A DNA stretch of 11,528 bases from contig CALMXW010000079.1 in the NCBI GenBank assembly GCA_937871115.1, positions 1 to 11,528 on the forward strand. Direction: 5' to 3'. The DNA is from an uncultured bacterium (GTDB lineage Bacteria > Patescibacteriota > Minisyncoccia > Phycocordibacterales > CAIJYI01). The translations under genes and the position numbers were made by a program. Shown here piece by piece: positions 6,626 to 11,528 of this stretch. Every line of letters starts with the position of its first letter. The stretch's first letter is position 1. The notes beneath the pieces were generated by a model that did not search any database, was not told where the DNA came from, and saw only the letters and a list, made by a program, of their open reading frames with translations.

Positions 6626-7072
6626 TTATACTGTTGCTATGGTACGGTCCTTAACCATGGCCGCTCCGGTTGGCTTAGATAGCTTCTTTAGGTATGCCTT
6701 TATATTGTTCCAAAGAACAAAAGTCTTTTGTTTGGTGTAATATTTTACACGACACCAAAACGACAAGTACGGCAAGGCCGCTTCAATAAGCTCATCCCTC
6801 GTCACATCCGTGGACTTAGGTTCTCTGTTTCTGTACGTGTTCCAATAGTGTTGAGCTGACAGTTCTCGAGCGATCTCCACCACATCGGGTTGGCGCCATG
6901 GGCATTTCCCATTGCACGAGCCGAGACAGGAAAGTCCACGAACGGCAAGATCTTCTCTCAGTCCTGGAATCTCCATGTAATCGCACGTAAAAGCCGAAGC
7001 CTTCTCCACGGGCATCCATTTCCCCTTGCCAGTCTCGTCTGGCCTGTGTGGTCTGTACGGTTTTGTGCACAT
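6626..7072 (-). CDS. Hypothetical protein with CxxxCxxxC motif
   Basis: This 148-aa soluble protein has no family I recognise. Cysteines cluster in SCLGSCNGKCPW at 49, 53 and 57, with others at 2, 30 and 107. Spacing C-x3-C-x3-C plus C30 could bind zinc or an iron-sulfur cluster. It differs from the radical-SAM C-x3-C-x2-C motif. The C-terminal third is basic and aromatic (FWCRVKYYTKQK, then NNIKAYLKKL), compatible with nucleic-acid binding. Start choice is uncertain: ATG at 7072 has only a GGGG eight bases upstream, while ATG at 7015 has AGGGG six bases upstream and would drop 19 residues including C2. It converges on xerC, ends in a strong terminator, and starts about 50 nt after the terminator of the small 18-codon unit. 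Confidence 0.68.
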   Translation of the reverse strand: MCTKPYRPHRPDETGKGKWMPVEKASAFTCDYMEIPGLREDLAVRGLSCLGSCNGKCPWRQPDVVEIARELSAQHYWNTYRNREPKSTDVTRDELIEAALPYLSFWCRVKYYTKQKTFVLWNNIKAYLKKLSKPTGAAMVKDRTIATV

Positions 7073-7120
7073 ATTCTTACCCCGCAGTTGAATATGATCA
7101 TGTTAAGGAACAAATTGGGC

Positions 7121-7148
7121 AAAAAAATAACCGCCAAAGCGGATTATT
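7121..7148 (-). terminator. Intrinsic terminator of a small minus-strand unit
   Basis: In the minus-strand RNA, AATAA and CCGC pair with GCGG and TTATT around TTTG, with one bulged T. A further run of five T follows. It stands in front of the 148-aa protein gene, where only a transcript begun between here and xthA could need it. Confidence 0.8.
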
Positions 7149-7203
7149 ACTGAGAAGAATTATTTCCCTTCGCGTCTTTCGGGTGGCTGTACTTTTTACC
7201 CAT
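7147..7203 (-). CDS. Putative 18-aa leaderless small ORF
   Basis: An ATG at 7203 opens 18 codons (MGKKYSHPKDAKGNNSSQ) that end in TAA inside the 5' arm of a terminator hairpin. A promoter-like TTGACG, 16 nt, TATTAT ends eight bases before the ATG. The peptide is basic and hydrophilic, with no membrane segment. The start is close enough to the -10 for leaderless translation, as suggested for rpsO and xthA nearby. No family is recognised. It could instead be a non-coding RNA of about 80 nt bounded by the same promoter and terminator. The tight fit of promoter, ORF and terminator is the main support; the ORF alone is too short to count as evidence. Confidence 0.45.
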   Translation of the reverse strand: MGKKYSHPKDAKGNNSSQ

Positions 7204-7211
7204 TGCAGACA

Positions 7212-7239
7212 ATAATACTCGATGCTCAATTTTCGTCAA
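7212..7239 (-). promoter_or_regulatory. Promoter of the small minus-strand unit
   Basis: On the minus strand: TTGACG (7239-7234), 16 nt, TATTAT (7217-7212). Initiation is expected around 7203-7205. It is back to back with the start region of xthA on the plus strand. Confidence 0.5.
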
Positions 7240-7273
7240 GCACCTTTGTGGATAGCTTTTTCCCTCCACTTTC

Positions 7274-7282
7274 TGCTATGCT
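7274..7282 (+). promoter_or_regulatory. Candidate extended -10 of xthA
   Basis: TGC then TATGCT is an extended -10 ending six bases before the xthA ATG. No good -35 is seen at 17 nt, which extended -10 promoters can tolerate. Spacing matches that at rpsO and implies a leaderless mRNA. Confidence 0.4.
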
Positions 7283-7288
7283 GAAGAA

Positions 7289-8068
7289 ATGAAACTTATC
7301 TCTTGGAACGTAAACGGCTTGCGCGCGGTACACCGTAAAGAGCTCTTCCTGCCGTTTGTAAAAAAGCACACACCGGATGTACTCTTTCTCCAGGAAACCA
7401 AGTGCGAACCCGACCAGCTTCCCGATGAAGCGCGAAACATTCCCGGGTACGAATCTTTCTTTTCTTCTTCGAGTACGAAAAAGGGCTACAGCGGTGTCGC
7501 GATTTATACAAAAATTTCCCCCGACAAAGTGCAGTTTGAGATGAAAGACGGCAAGAGCGACTCGCATCACGAAGAGGGGCGCATTGCCACTATCTTTCTC
7601 GGCAAACTCGCGCTTCTCAATATTTATTTTCCAAACGGCGGGGGTGGGCCGGAGCGGCTGAAATACAAACTCGAATTTTACGATGAATTTCTCTCGCACA
7701 TCGACAAGCTTCGAAAGAACGACTACTCCGTGATCTGGGGGGGAGATGTAAACACCGCACACGAGGCCGTAGATCTCGCACGCCCGAAAGAAAACGAAAA
7801 GAGCACCGGCTTTCTTCCTGAAGAGCGCGCGTGGATCGACGAAGTGGTGGCGCACGGTTTCATCGACACCTTCCGTCATTTCTTTCCCGACAAAAAAGAT
7901 GCGTACACGTACTGGGATATGAAGACAGCGGCACGGGAAAGAAACGTGGGCTGGCGCATCGATTATTTTTTCGCAAGCAGTGATCTCACTCCTCGCCTCA
8001 AGTCGGCAAAAATCTTGAGCGAAGTCTACGGCTCCGACCACTGTCCGATAGTGCTCGAGCTGGAGTAG
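7289..8068 (+). CDS. xthA: Exodeoxyribonuclease III / AP endonuclease (Xth family)
   Basis: This 259-aa enzyme of the endonuclease/exonuclease/phosphatase fold cleaves DNA 5' of abasic sites in base excision repair and trims 3' blocking groups. Catalytic motifs are in order: ISWNVNGLR (N7), LQETK (E36), NIYFPNG (Y113), WGGDVNTAHEAVDL (D153, N155), GWRIDYFF (D225) and YGSDHCPI (D250, H251). Length is typical (about 255-270). The ATG at 7289 matches the standard N-terminus MKxISWNVNGxR. A strong Shine-Dalgarno is absent, and an extended -10 (TGC TATGCT) ends six bases before the ATG. A long antisense frame over this gene (7226-8077) is a codon-bias shadow. The gene converges on the first membrane-protein paralogue, with no strong plus-strand terminator between them. 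Confidence 0.97.
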   Translation: MKLISWNVNGLRAVHRKELFLPFVKKHTPDVLFLQETKCEPDQLPDEARNIPGYESFFSSSSTKKGYSGVAIYTKISPDKVQFEMKDGKSDSHHEEGRIATIFLGKLALLNIYFPNGGGGPERLKYKLEFYDEFLSHIDKLRKNDYSVIWGGDVNTAHEAVDLARPKENEKSTGFLPEERAWIDEVVAHGFIDTFRHFFPDKKDAYTYWDMKTAARERNVGWRIDYFFASSDLTPRLKSAKILSEVYGSDHCPIVLELE

Positions 8069-8074
8069 AATTTC

Positions 8075-8116
8075 CAAAACAAAAGGCGCACTGTTGAGTG
8101 AACAACAACGCGCCGA
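8075..8116. repeat. 42-nt direct repeat, copy 1 (terminator of the first paralogue)
   Basis: This copy is identical over 42 bases to 8957-8998. Each copy sits just past the stop codon of one of two related minus-strand genes and contains the terminator hairpin with its T-run. Only two copies occur in the window. Confidence 0.95.
8076..8114 (-). terminator. Intrinsic terminator of membrane paralogue A
   Basis: In the minus-strand RNA, GGCGCGTTGTTG pairs with CAACAGTGCGCC over 12 positions (two are G-U), with a TTCACT loop, then TTTTGTTTT. On the plus strand the two wobble positions become A/C mismatches and no U-run follows, which shows it serves the minus-strand gene. Confidence 0.92.
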
Positions 8117-8134
8117 ACAAGATAGGTGGAGTCC

Positions 8135-8869
8135 TTACCTAGGGACAGATACCCCAGAGAAAGTCACCGTTCCTTTTGTTTTTTCCGCAAGCCACGGGAT
8201 GACTTGCGCAGCGACCGCCTGCTGGATTTCCCAGTCCCGAGTGACATATGTCCTAAAATCCACATGCCTCCTTAGAATTTCCACAATTTCTTTTTGTGGA
8301 AAAAAATCTGTGCTTGAGTCGCAGAGACTCTGTAGGTTTGTCTTTAGGGGAATGGCCTCAAGATATTTCGGGTAATTTTCCCGAGTTAGCGCCGCCTCCA
8401 TGTGAACCTGGACCACCACGAGAGTGTCCCCGACTTTCACCCGGCATACCGCCACTTGGTTCGGTTTCACCGGAGTATAGCCATGCACACCATGGCCCTC
8501 AAAGGCAACGACGCTTTCCCCTTCCCCAAGAAAACCCTCTACCTTGGAGCCCTTAGCCAGGAGATACGGTCCCCTGTGAAGATCGAGGAAAAACCCCCAG
8601 GTTATTCCTTCAACAATCAATAACACGAACAAGAATTTTAGAATGTTGTGGGAGTGGGATGGACTCCAAATACTAAGCAGGGTTGTTCCTAGAGGCAGGG
8701 TGACCACTGCGGCCAATACTACCAAGCATTCAACGAGAAAGAGTTTTATAACCGTTTCCTCATGTGTCATCTCGTACCAATGAAAGACCACCGACAGTAG
8801 GGTCGCAGTAGCAACCAGCAATAAGTTGACTCGGTTGCGATACAGCCAATTTGTTTCGGAATTATCCAT
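8135..8869 (-). CDS. Membrane protein, paralogue A (three helices plus possible SPFH-like domain)
   Basis: This is a 244-aa protein. Three hydrophobic helices lie at about 13-29, 41-68 and 77-95. They are followed by FFLDLHRGPYLLAKGS (93-108) and a soluble C-terminal domain to 244. That domain has short beta-like stretches (VVAFEGHGVHGYTPV, TLVVVQVHMEAALTREN), then a helical Arg/Glu-rich part, and ends VTFSGVSVP. The pattern resembles an SPFH/band-7 domain, but this is a tentative fold guess without an alignment. The start at 8869 is set by GGAG six bases upstream; an in-frame ATG at 8911 lies inside a leader hairpin. It shares topology, the GPYLL motif and its terminator with the gene upstream (9014-9739), indicating an old duplication. 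Confidence 0.8.
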   Translation of the reverse strand: MDNSETNWLYRNRVNLLLVATATLLSVVFHWYEMTHEETVIKLFLVECLVVLAAVVTLPLGTTLLSIWSPSHSHNILKFLFVLLIVEGITWGFFLDLHRGPYLLAKGSKVEGFLGEGESVVAFEGHGVHGYTPVKPNQVAVCRVKVGDTLVVVQVHMEAALTRENYPKYLEAIPLKTNLQSLCDSSTDFFPQKEIVEILRRHVDFRTYVTRDWEIQQAVAAQVIPWLAEKTKGTVTFSGVSVPR

Positions 8870-8896
8870 TACAGTCTCCGTGTCAGGGTGCAGAAA

Positions 8897-8918
8897 AATA
8901 CTTTCATACAAAAGTATT
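8897..8918 (-). promoter_or_regulatory. Hairpin at the 5' end of the paralogue A mRNA
   Basis: AATACTTT pairs perfectly with AAAGTATT around a TGTATG loop. It starts about three bases after the predicted transcription start, and a few T follow it. It could protect the 5' end or act as a weak attenuator; the stem is A/T-rich, so either role is uncertain. Confidence 0.45.
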
Positions 8919-8927
8919 ACCGTCTAT

Positions 8928-8956
8928 ACTATATATCAAAATATGCATTTTGTCAA
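8928..8956 (-). promoter_or_regulatory. Promoter of membrane paralogue A
   Basis: On the minus strand: consensus TTGACA (8956-8951), exactly 17 nt, TATAGT (8933-8928). The start is near 8921, with a leader of about 52 nt. The -35 directly follows the U-run of paralogue B's terminator. Confidence 0.82.
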
Positions 8957-8998
8957 CAAAACAAAAGGCGCACTGTTGAGTGAACAACAACGCGCCGA
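8957..8998. repeat. 42-nt direct repeat, copy 2 (terminator of the second paralogue)
   Basis: This copy is identical to 8075-8116; identity stops at the base on each side. The copies are 882 bp apart, one gene length, as expected if one gene-plus-terminator unit was copied, or if the terminator was moved or homogenised. Confidence 0.95.
8958..8996 (-). terminator. Intrinsic terminator of membrane paralogue B
   Basis: This has the same 12-position hairpin and TTTTGTTTT tail as at 8076-8114. It lies about 18 nt after the stop at 9014 and immediately precedes the promoter of paralogue A, so the two genes are separate transcription units. Confidence 0.92.
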
Positions 8999-9013
8999 TG
9001 CAAAAAGGAGCTC

Positions 9014-9739
9014 TTATTTGGGGGTCACGAGAGCTGTCCTGAAGGCAACTCCCCCATGCGTATTTTTCTCAAGTCTGCTTTCAAAATATTCCTGCACAAG
9101 TTCGGAAATTTTTTTTCGACGGGCAAGAGGACCGCTTTCTCCTTGTGCGGCGTCTTGTACTGCCCTCTCCTTATCTGACACAAAATCAAAAAGTATTTTC
9201 CGGCAAAGCTTATCTGGAGTCTCGTACTCCTGCATTGCAGTGTGATAGAAAGAAAATACATCTCTTGTTGGTACCGCCCTCAGGTACACACGGACGTCTT
9301 GAGCGAGTTGTCCGTCTACCTCTTTCCCACACTCGACAAATTGATCCAACGGGACAATGGTGTACCCCTTGAGTTTAGCGCCCTTGATTGTTACGGAATT
9401 TCTGCCTTTCGGCACCTCTTCCACAATACGAGATCCGTCAGTGAGAAGATACGGCCCCGTATATCCGTCGAGAAAAAAAGCGTACGTCATTACAATGAAC
9501 AACAGAACACTGGAAGAGAAGGAGGCTATTTTTTCAACATAAACGGGTGTGTCCTTTTTGTTTACCATCCAAACGAGACAGAAGACGACCGCAGCGAGAG
9601 AAATATACGAGATTACCCAACTCATCCAATAGAGATCAATCTCCTCTTCGTGAAGAAGTCCGTAAATGTGTAGCCCGCCAACAAAGACAAGGGCCAAGAG
9701 CACAGAATTGCAGACATCATGACGTCTGATTTCTTTCAT
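9014..9739 (-). CDS. Membrane protein, paralogue B (three helices plus possible SPFH-like domain)
   Basis: This 241-aa protein has the same plan as its downstream neighbour. Helices lie at about 11-29, 36-58 and 71-89. FFLDGYTGPYLLTDGS (88-103) follows, then a soluble domain with VTIKGAKLKGYTIVP, a beta-rich stretch (VRVYLRAVPTRD), an Arg/Lys/Glu-rich helix (ARRKKISELVQEYFESRLE, about 206-224) and a last strand GVAFRTALVTP. Outside the GPYLL motif, identity with paralogue A is low, so the duplication is old. An SPFH/band-7-like fold is a tentative guess. The ATG at 9739 has GGGAG six bases upstream. Its promoter is near-consensus (9783-9811). Function is unknown. Confidence 0.8.
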   Translation of the reverse strand: MKEIRRHDVCNSVLLALVFVGGLHIYGLLHEEEIDLYWMSWVISYISLAAVVFCLVWMVNKKDTPVYVEKIASFSSSVLLFIVMTYAFFLDGYTGPYLLTDGSRIVEEVPKGRNSVTIKGAKLKGYTIVPLDQFVECGKEVDGQLAQDVRVYLRAVPTRDVFSFYHTAMQEYETPDKLCRKILFDFVSDKERAVQDAAQGESGPLARRKKISELVQEYFESRLEKNTHGGVAFRTALVTPK

Positions 9740-9782
9740 TTTTAACTCCCTGACCGACGATCAATTAAAAATACCAACTAGA

Positions 9783-9811
9783 ACAATAGCCTGGTGGACG
9801 TGTCTTGTCAA
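9783..9811 (-). promoter_or_regulatory. Promoter of membrane paralogue B
   Basis: On the minus strand: TTGACA (9811-9806), 17 nt, TATTGT (9788-9783). The leader is about 37 nt. The same -35 and spacer length occur at paralogue A, so both may be constitutive housekeeping-sigma promoters. No clear intrinsic terminator for the upstream sigma/DUF5667 unit is visible before it. Confidence 0.75.
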
Positions 9812-9843
9812 ACGGTGCTCTCGTCAACACGCCTTTGGTGTTC

Positions 9844-10998
9844 TTATAGGTCTTTCTTCTCTGCTGATACTTCCCCGTCATCATCACCCTCACCTTTATT
9901 ATTGTCTTCTTTCAGTGGCGTCGTGCTTGCTGTGGATGTCGCGAGAATATCTTCTTTTTCATCTTCAGAAACATCTTCTTCGGGGTTGTCGTCAACATCA
10001 ATATTAAACTCTTTCGAAGCGCTGTTGAGAAGTTTCGCAGACTGAGCCTTGCGCCCCGCTTTCATAAAGAGAGAAAATGCATCTCCGGAAGATCCTGCGT
10101 CGAGTTTTGCTTTTGCCTCTTCAAATGTTTTCTCCGCACTCGAAACACGGGACCCCGTCTTTGTTTTTGGAGCGCTGTCACCTTGATGGTTCTTTTCATT
10201 TATCGGTAGTTTTCTTGCCTGCCCGATTTTTTCTTCTGCTGATTTCATTGCATCTTCGGCGGAAATTTTTACCTCACTCTCTGCACGAGCAAGAATTTTT
10301 GATTCAGTCGTAGCACGAGCATAGGCAATACTATGCATGTGCGTACGTACATTGGAGAGTACGACGCTGATGTTCCCTGTTGTGGTGGCATCATTATGCT
10401 TCGCTTCAAGTCTCACGAGCACCTTCTCGTGGGCATCCAAGGCAGCCTCAAAGTCAGACTGAATATTTGCTGCGAGGAGAACCCCTTTTTCTTCTTCGAC
10501 TTTTTCAGTATGCGCTTGAGATTCTTTTGCGTGTTCTTCAAATTTTGCTGCGAGCACTGTCTGTGTCTCTGTGTCGAGGCGCCCCTGCACCGCGAGCTGC
10601 TCGGCTTCGCTCAAGCGCCGCTCGGCGAGCTCGGCCTGGAGCTTCGCTTTTGACTCGTCAGACACAGCGGCCCACACGCGCACCTTTTCATTCACATCTG
10701 TCTTTACGGGATAGAGAGTATCTCCCGGAAGCGCACCTTCTGCGGCGTAAGAAACTCCACCACTCAAAGAAAGCGCGAGGAGAGAAGCCACGGCAAGACG
10801 AATTTTTTTCAGAAAAGATTTTGAGAAGAGAGGACTTCGCTGTGCTTTTGCGCGAGCTGGATTCACAGGGTGTGCGTGCACAAACACTTCGAGTTTTTCT
10901 CGAATATCATTTTTTTCAGAAGCAGAGAGAGACACGCCACGCATTTCTTTTCCGTGTTCTTCGAGCTTCTGTTCAAGTTGTTTAAAAATTTCTTCCAT
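9844..10998 (-). CDS. DUF5667-type single-pass membrane protein, putative anti-sigma or surface sensor
   Basis: The protein is 384 aa. An N-terminal cytoplasmic segment (1-64) is followed by one helix (about 66-85, RLAVASLLALSLSGGVSYAA). DUF5667 hallmark residues ALPGDTLYPVKTDVNEKVR (89-107) come next. A long outer region follows, mostly alpha-helical and rich in Ala, Glu and Lys (110-330), with an acidic Asp/Glu stretch (334-350) and a Ser/Thr/Gly tail. DUF5667 proteins in CPR and Actinobacteria are often encoded beside ECF sigma factors, so the cytoplasmic segment may hold the sigma factor inactive. That is inference; no zinc-binding HxxxCxxC anti-sigma motif is present. ATG at 10998 lies 11 nt after the sigma stop. 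A TTG at 11013 would overlap the sigma gene by 4 nt. Neither has a Shine-Dalgarno, so translational coupling is likely. Confidence 0.85.
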   Translation of the reverse strand: MEEIFKQLEQKLEEHGKEMRGVSLSASEKNDIREKLEVFVHAHPVNPARAKAQRSPLFSKSFLKKIRLAVASLLALSLSGGVSYAAEGALPGDTLYPVKTDVNEKVRVWAAVSDESKAKLQAELAERRLSEAEQLAVQGRLDTETQTVLAAKFEEHAKESQAHTEKVEEEKGVLLAANIQSDFEAALDAHEKVLVRLEAKHNDATTTGNISVVLSNVRTHMHSIAYARATTESKILARAESEVKISAEDAMKSAEEKIGQARKLPINEKNHQGDSAPKTKTGSRVSSAEKTFEEAKAKLDAGSSGDAFSLFMKAGRKAQSAKLLNSASKEFNIDVDDNPEEDVSEDEKEDILATSTASTTPLKEDNNKGEGDDDGEVSAEKKDL

Positions 10999-11009
10999 GT
11001 TTTTTATTA

Positions 11010-11510
11010 TCAAATGTGAACCTGTTTTTGAATCTGCTTTATCCCTCGGTGAATGCGAACAGAGATTACATTCTCGCTCTCACCAAGTATCTCCGCAATT
11101 TCCTTTATCGAAAGCCCTTCTACAAATCGCAAAAGGATCGGCTCTCGGTACCACGCGTCCATCTCTCGGATGAGATCAAATGTCCTCCGAGCCTCGGCGC
11201 TCCGCTCAATGTTTACATGAGCATGCTCGTCCCGAGGGTCAAAGCCCGCTTCAGAGAGAGTATCGAGCGACTCTTCTTTCTTCTTGCGGCGATGGTCGAT
11301 AATTCGATTTCTCACCGAAGCGTACAGAAACGCTCTCATATTCTCCACCGTCCCACCTTCGGAAAGGTATTTCCACGTGCTCATGAAAACATCCGCCACC
11401 ACATCTTTTGCGGCTTCCTTATTTGAGAGTTGGAAATGGGCAAAGCGAAACAGGGGGTCTGCATGAGCCTCATAGCTTTCGAGAAATTGCTGTTCCATGT
11501 CCTGGTTCAT
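11010..11510 (-). CDS. ECF-type RNA polymerase sigma-70 factor
   Basis: This 166-aa two-domain sigma factor recruits RNA polymerase to a dedicated set of promoters. Region 2 (about 8-78) includes YEAHADPLFRFAHF, AAKDVVADVFMSTWKYL and the basic region 2.3/2.4 end FLYASVRNRIIDHRRKKK. A short acidic linker follows. Region 4 (about 108-163) carries REPILLRFVEGLSIKEIAEILG and the helix-turn-helix end SENVISVRIHRGIKQIQK. No region 1.1 or region 3 is present, as in ECF factors. The ATG at 11510 has no Shine-Dalgarno in the 18 bases available, and M5 at 11498 is an alternative. The downstream DUF5667-type gene follows at 11 nt and is its likely membrane partner. The promoter, which could show autoregulation, lies outside the window. 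Confidence 0.93.
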   Translation of the reverse strand: MNQDMEQQFLESYEAHADPLFRFAHFQLSNKEAAKDVVADVFMSTWKYLSEGGTVENMRAFLYASVRNRIIDHRRKKKEESLDTLSEAGFDPRDEHAHVNIERSAEARRTFDLIREMDAWYREPILLRFVEGLSIKEIAEILGESENVISVRIHRGIKQIQKQVHI

Positions 11511-11528
11511 AAATAGAGGCGCTCGTGA

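Noticed and set aside
7226..8077. A 283-aa minus-strand open frame over xthA, longer than xthA itself
   Set aside because: The plus-strand frame has every catalytic motif of exonuclease III. The antisense frame has no recognisable domain or Shine-Dalgarno and begins inside the 42-nt terminator repeat, so it is a codon-bias shadow.
8870..8911. Longer start for membrane paralogue A at 8911
   Set aside because: That ATG lies within a perfect hairpin about ten bases from the predicted transcription start and has no Shine-Dalgarno, whereas 8869 has GGAG six bases upstream.
8075..8998. The 42-nt repeat as a CRISPR repeat or transposon end
   Set aside because: Only two copies occur, 882 bp apart, in direct orientation and each placed after a stop codon. 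Both are intrinsic terminators, with no spacer array, transposase or target duplication.
9814..9843. A terminator directly after the DUF5667-type gene
   Set aside because: A small AACACC/GGCGTGTT hairpin is present, but its stem is short with a bulge and no U-run follows. I did not annotate it.

Overview
The window looks like a chromosomal segment of a Patescibacteria (CPR) bacterium, probably of the Parcubacteria group. This is inferred from gene families and architecture; no rRNA or marker phylogeny is available here. Pointers are an ECF sigma factor followed by a DUF5667-type membrane protein, a tiny anchored protein with a CTMEAKLCPDG-type four-cysteine motif, a single-pass membrane protein with an LRTFKQD-type N-terminal motif, and short genes that mostly carry their own promoter and terminator. 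Stop-codon use fits the standard bacterial code. I see no rRNA, tRNA, CRISPR array or insertion sequence.

Positions 1-4900, all minus strand: reading in the direction of transcription, a small four-cysteine anchored protein is followed by rpsO (ribosomal protein S15), a NYN/LabA-type putative RNase, a small cysteine-containing protein, pnp (PNPase) and a membrane protein that runs off the left edge. The order S15 then PNPase recalls the classical rpsO-pnp operon. Here two genes sit between them, and strong or probable terminators and separate promoters cut the block into single-gene units. The pnp mRNA leader holds a long stem-loop just before its Shine-Dalgarno, as in leaders where PNPase controls its own synthesis.

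Positions 4990-8070: a 160-aa hypothetical protein (minus) is divergent from a XerC/D-type tyrosine recombinase (plus). The recombinase converges on a 148-aa cysteine-motif hypothetical (minus). Between that gene and exonuclease III (xthA, plus) lies a compact minus-strand unit with promoter, 18-codon ORF and terminator.

Positions 8075-9815: two paralogous minus-strand membrane proteins each have a near-consensus promoter, a good Shine-Dalgarno and the same 42-nt terminator repeat. They share three N-terminal membrane helices, an FFLDxxxGPYLLxxGS motif and a C-terminal domain that may be SPFH/band-7-like (tentative).

Positions 9844-11510: an ECF sigma factor and a DUF5667-type single-pass protein form a probable sigma/anti-sigma operon. 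Gene starts fall into two groups: those with a clear Shine-Dalgarno, and those with a -10 box 6-8 nt before the start codon and no Shine-Dalgarno, which suggests leaderless transcripts.
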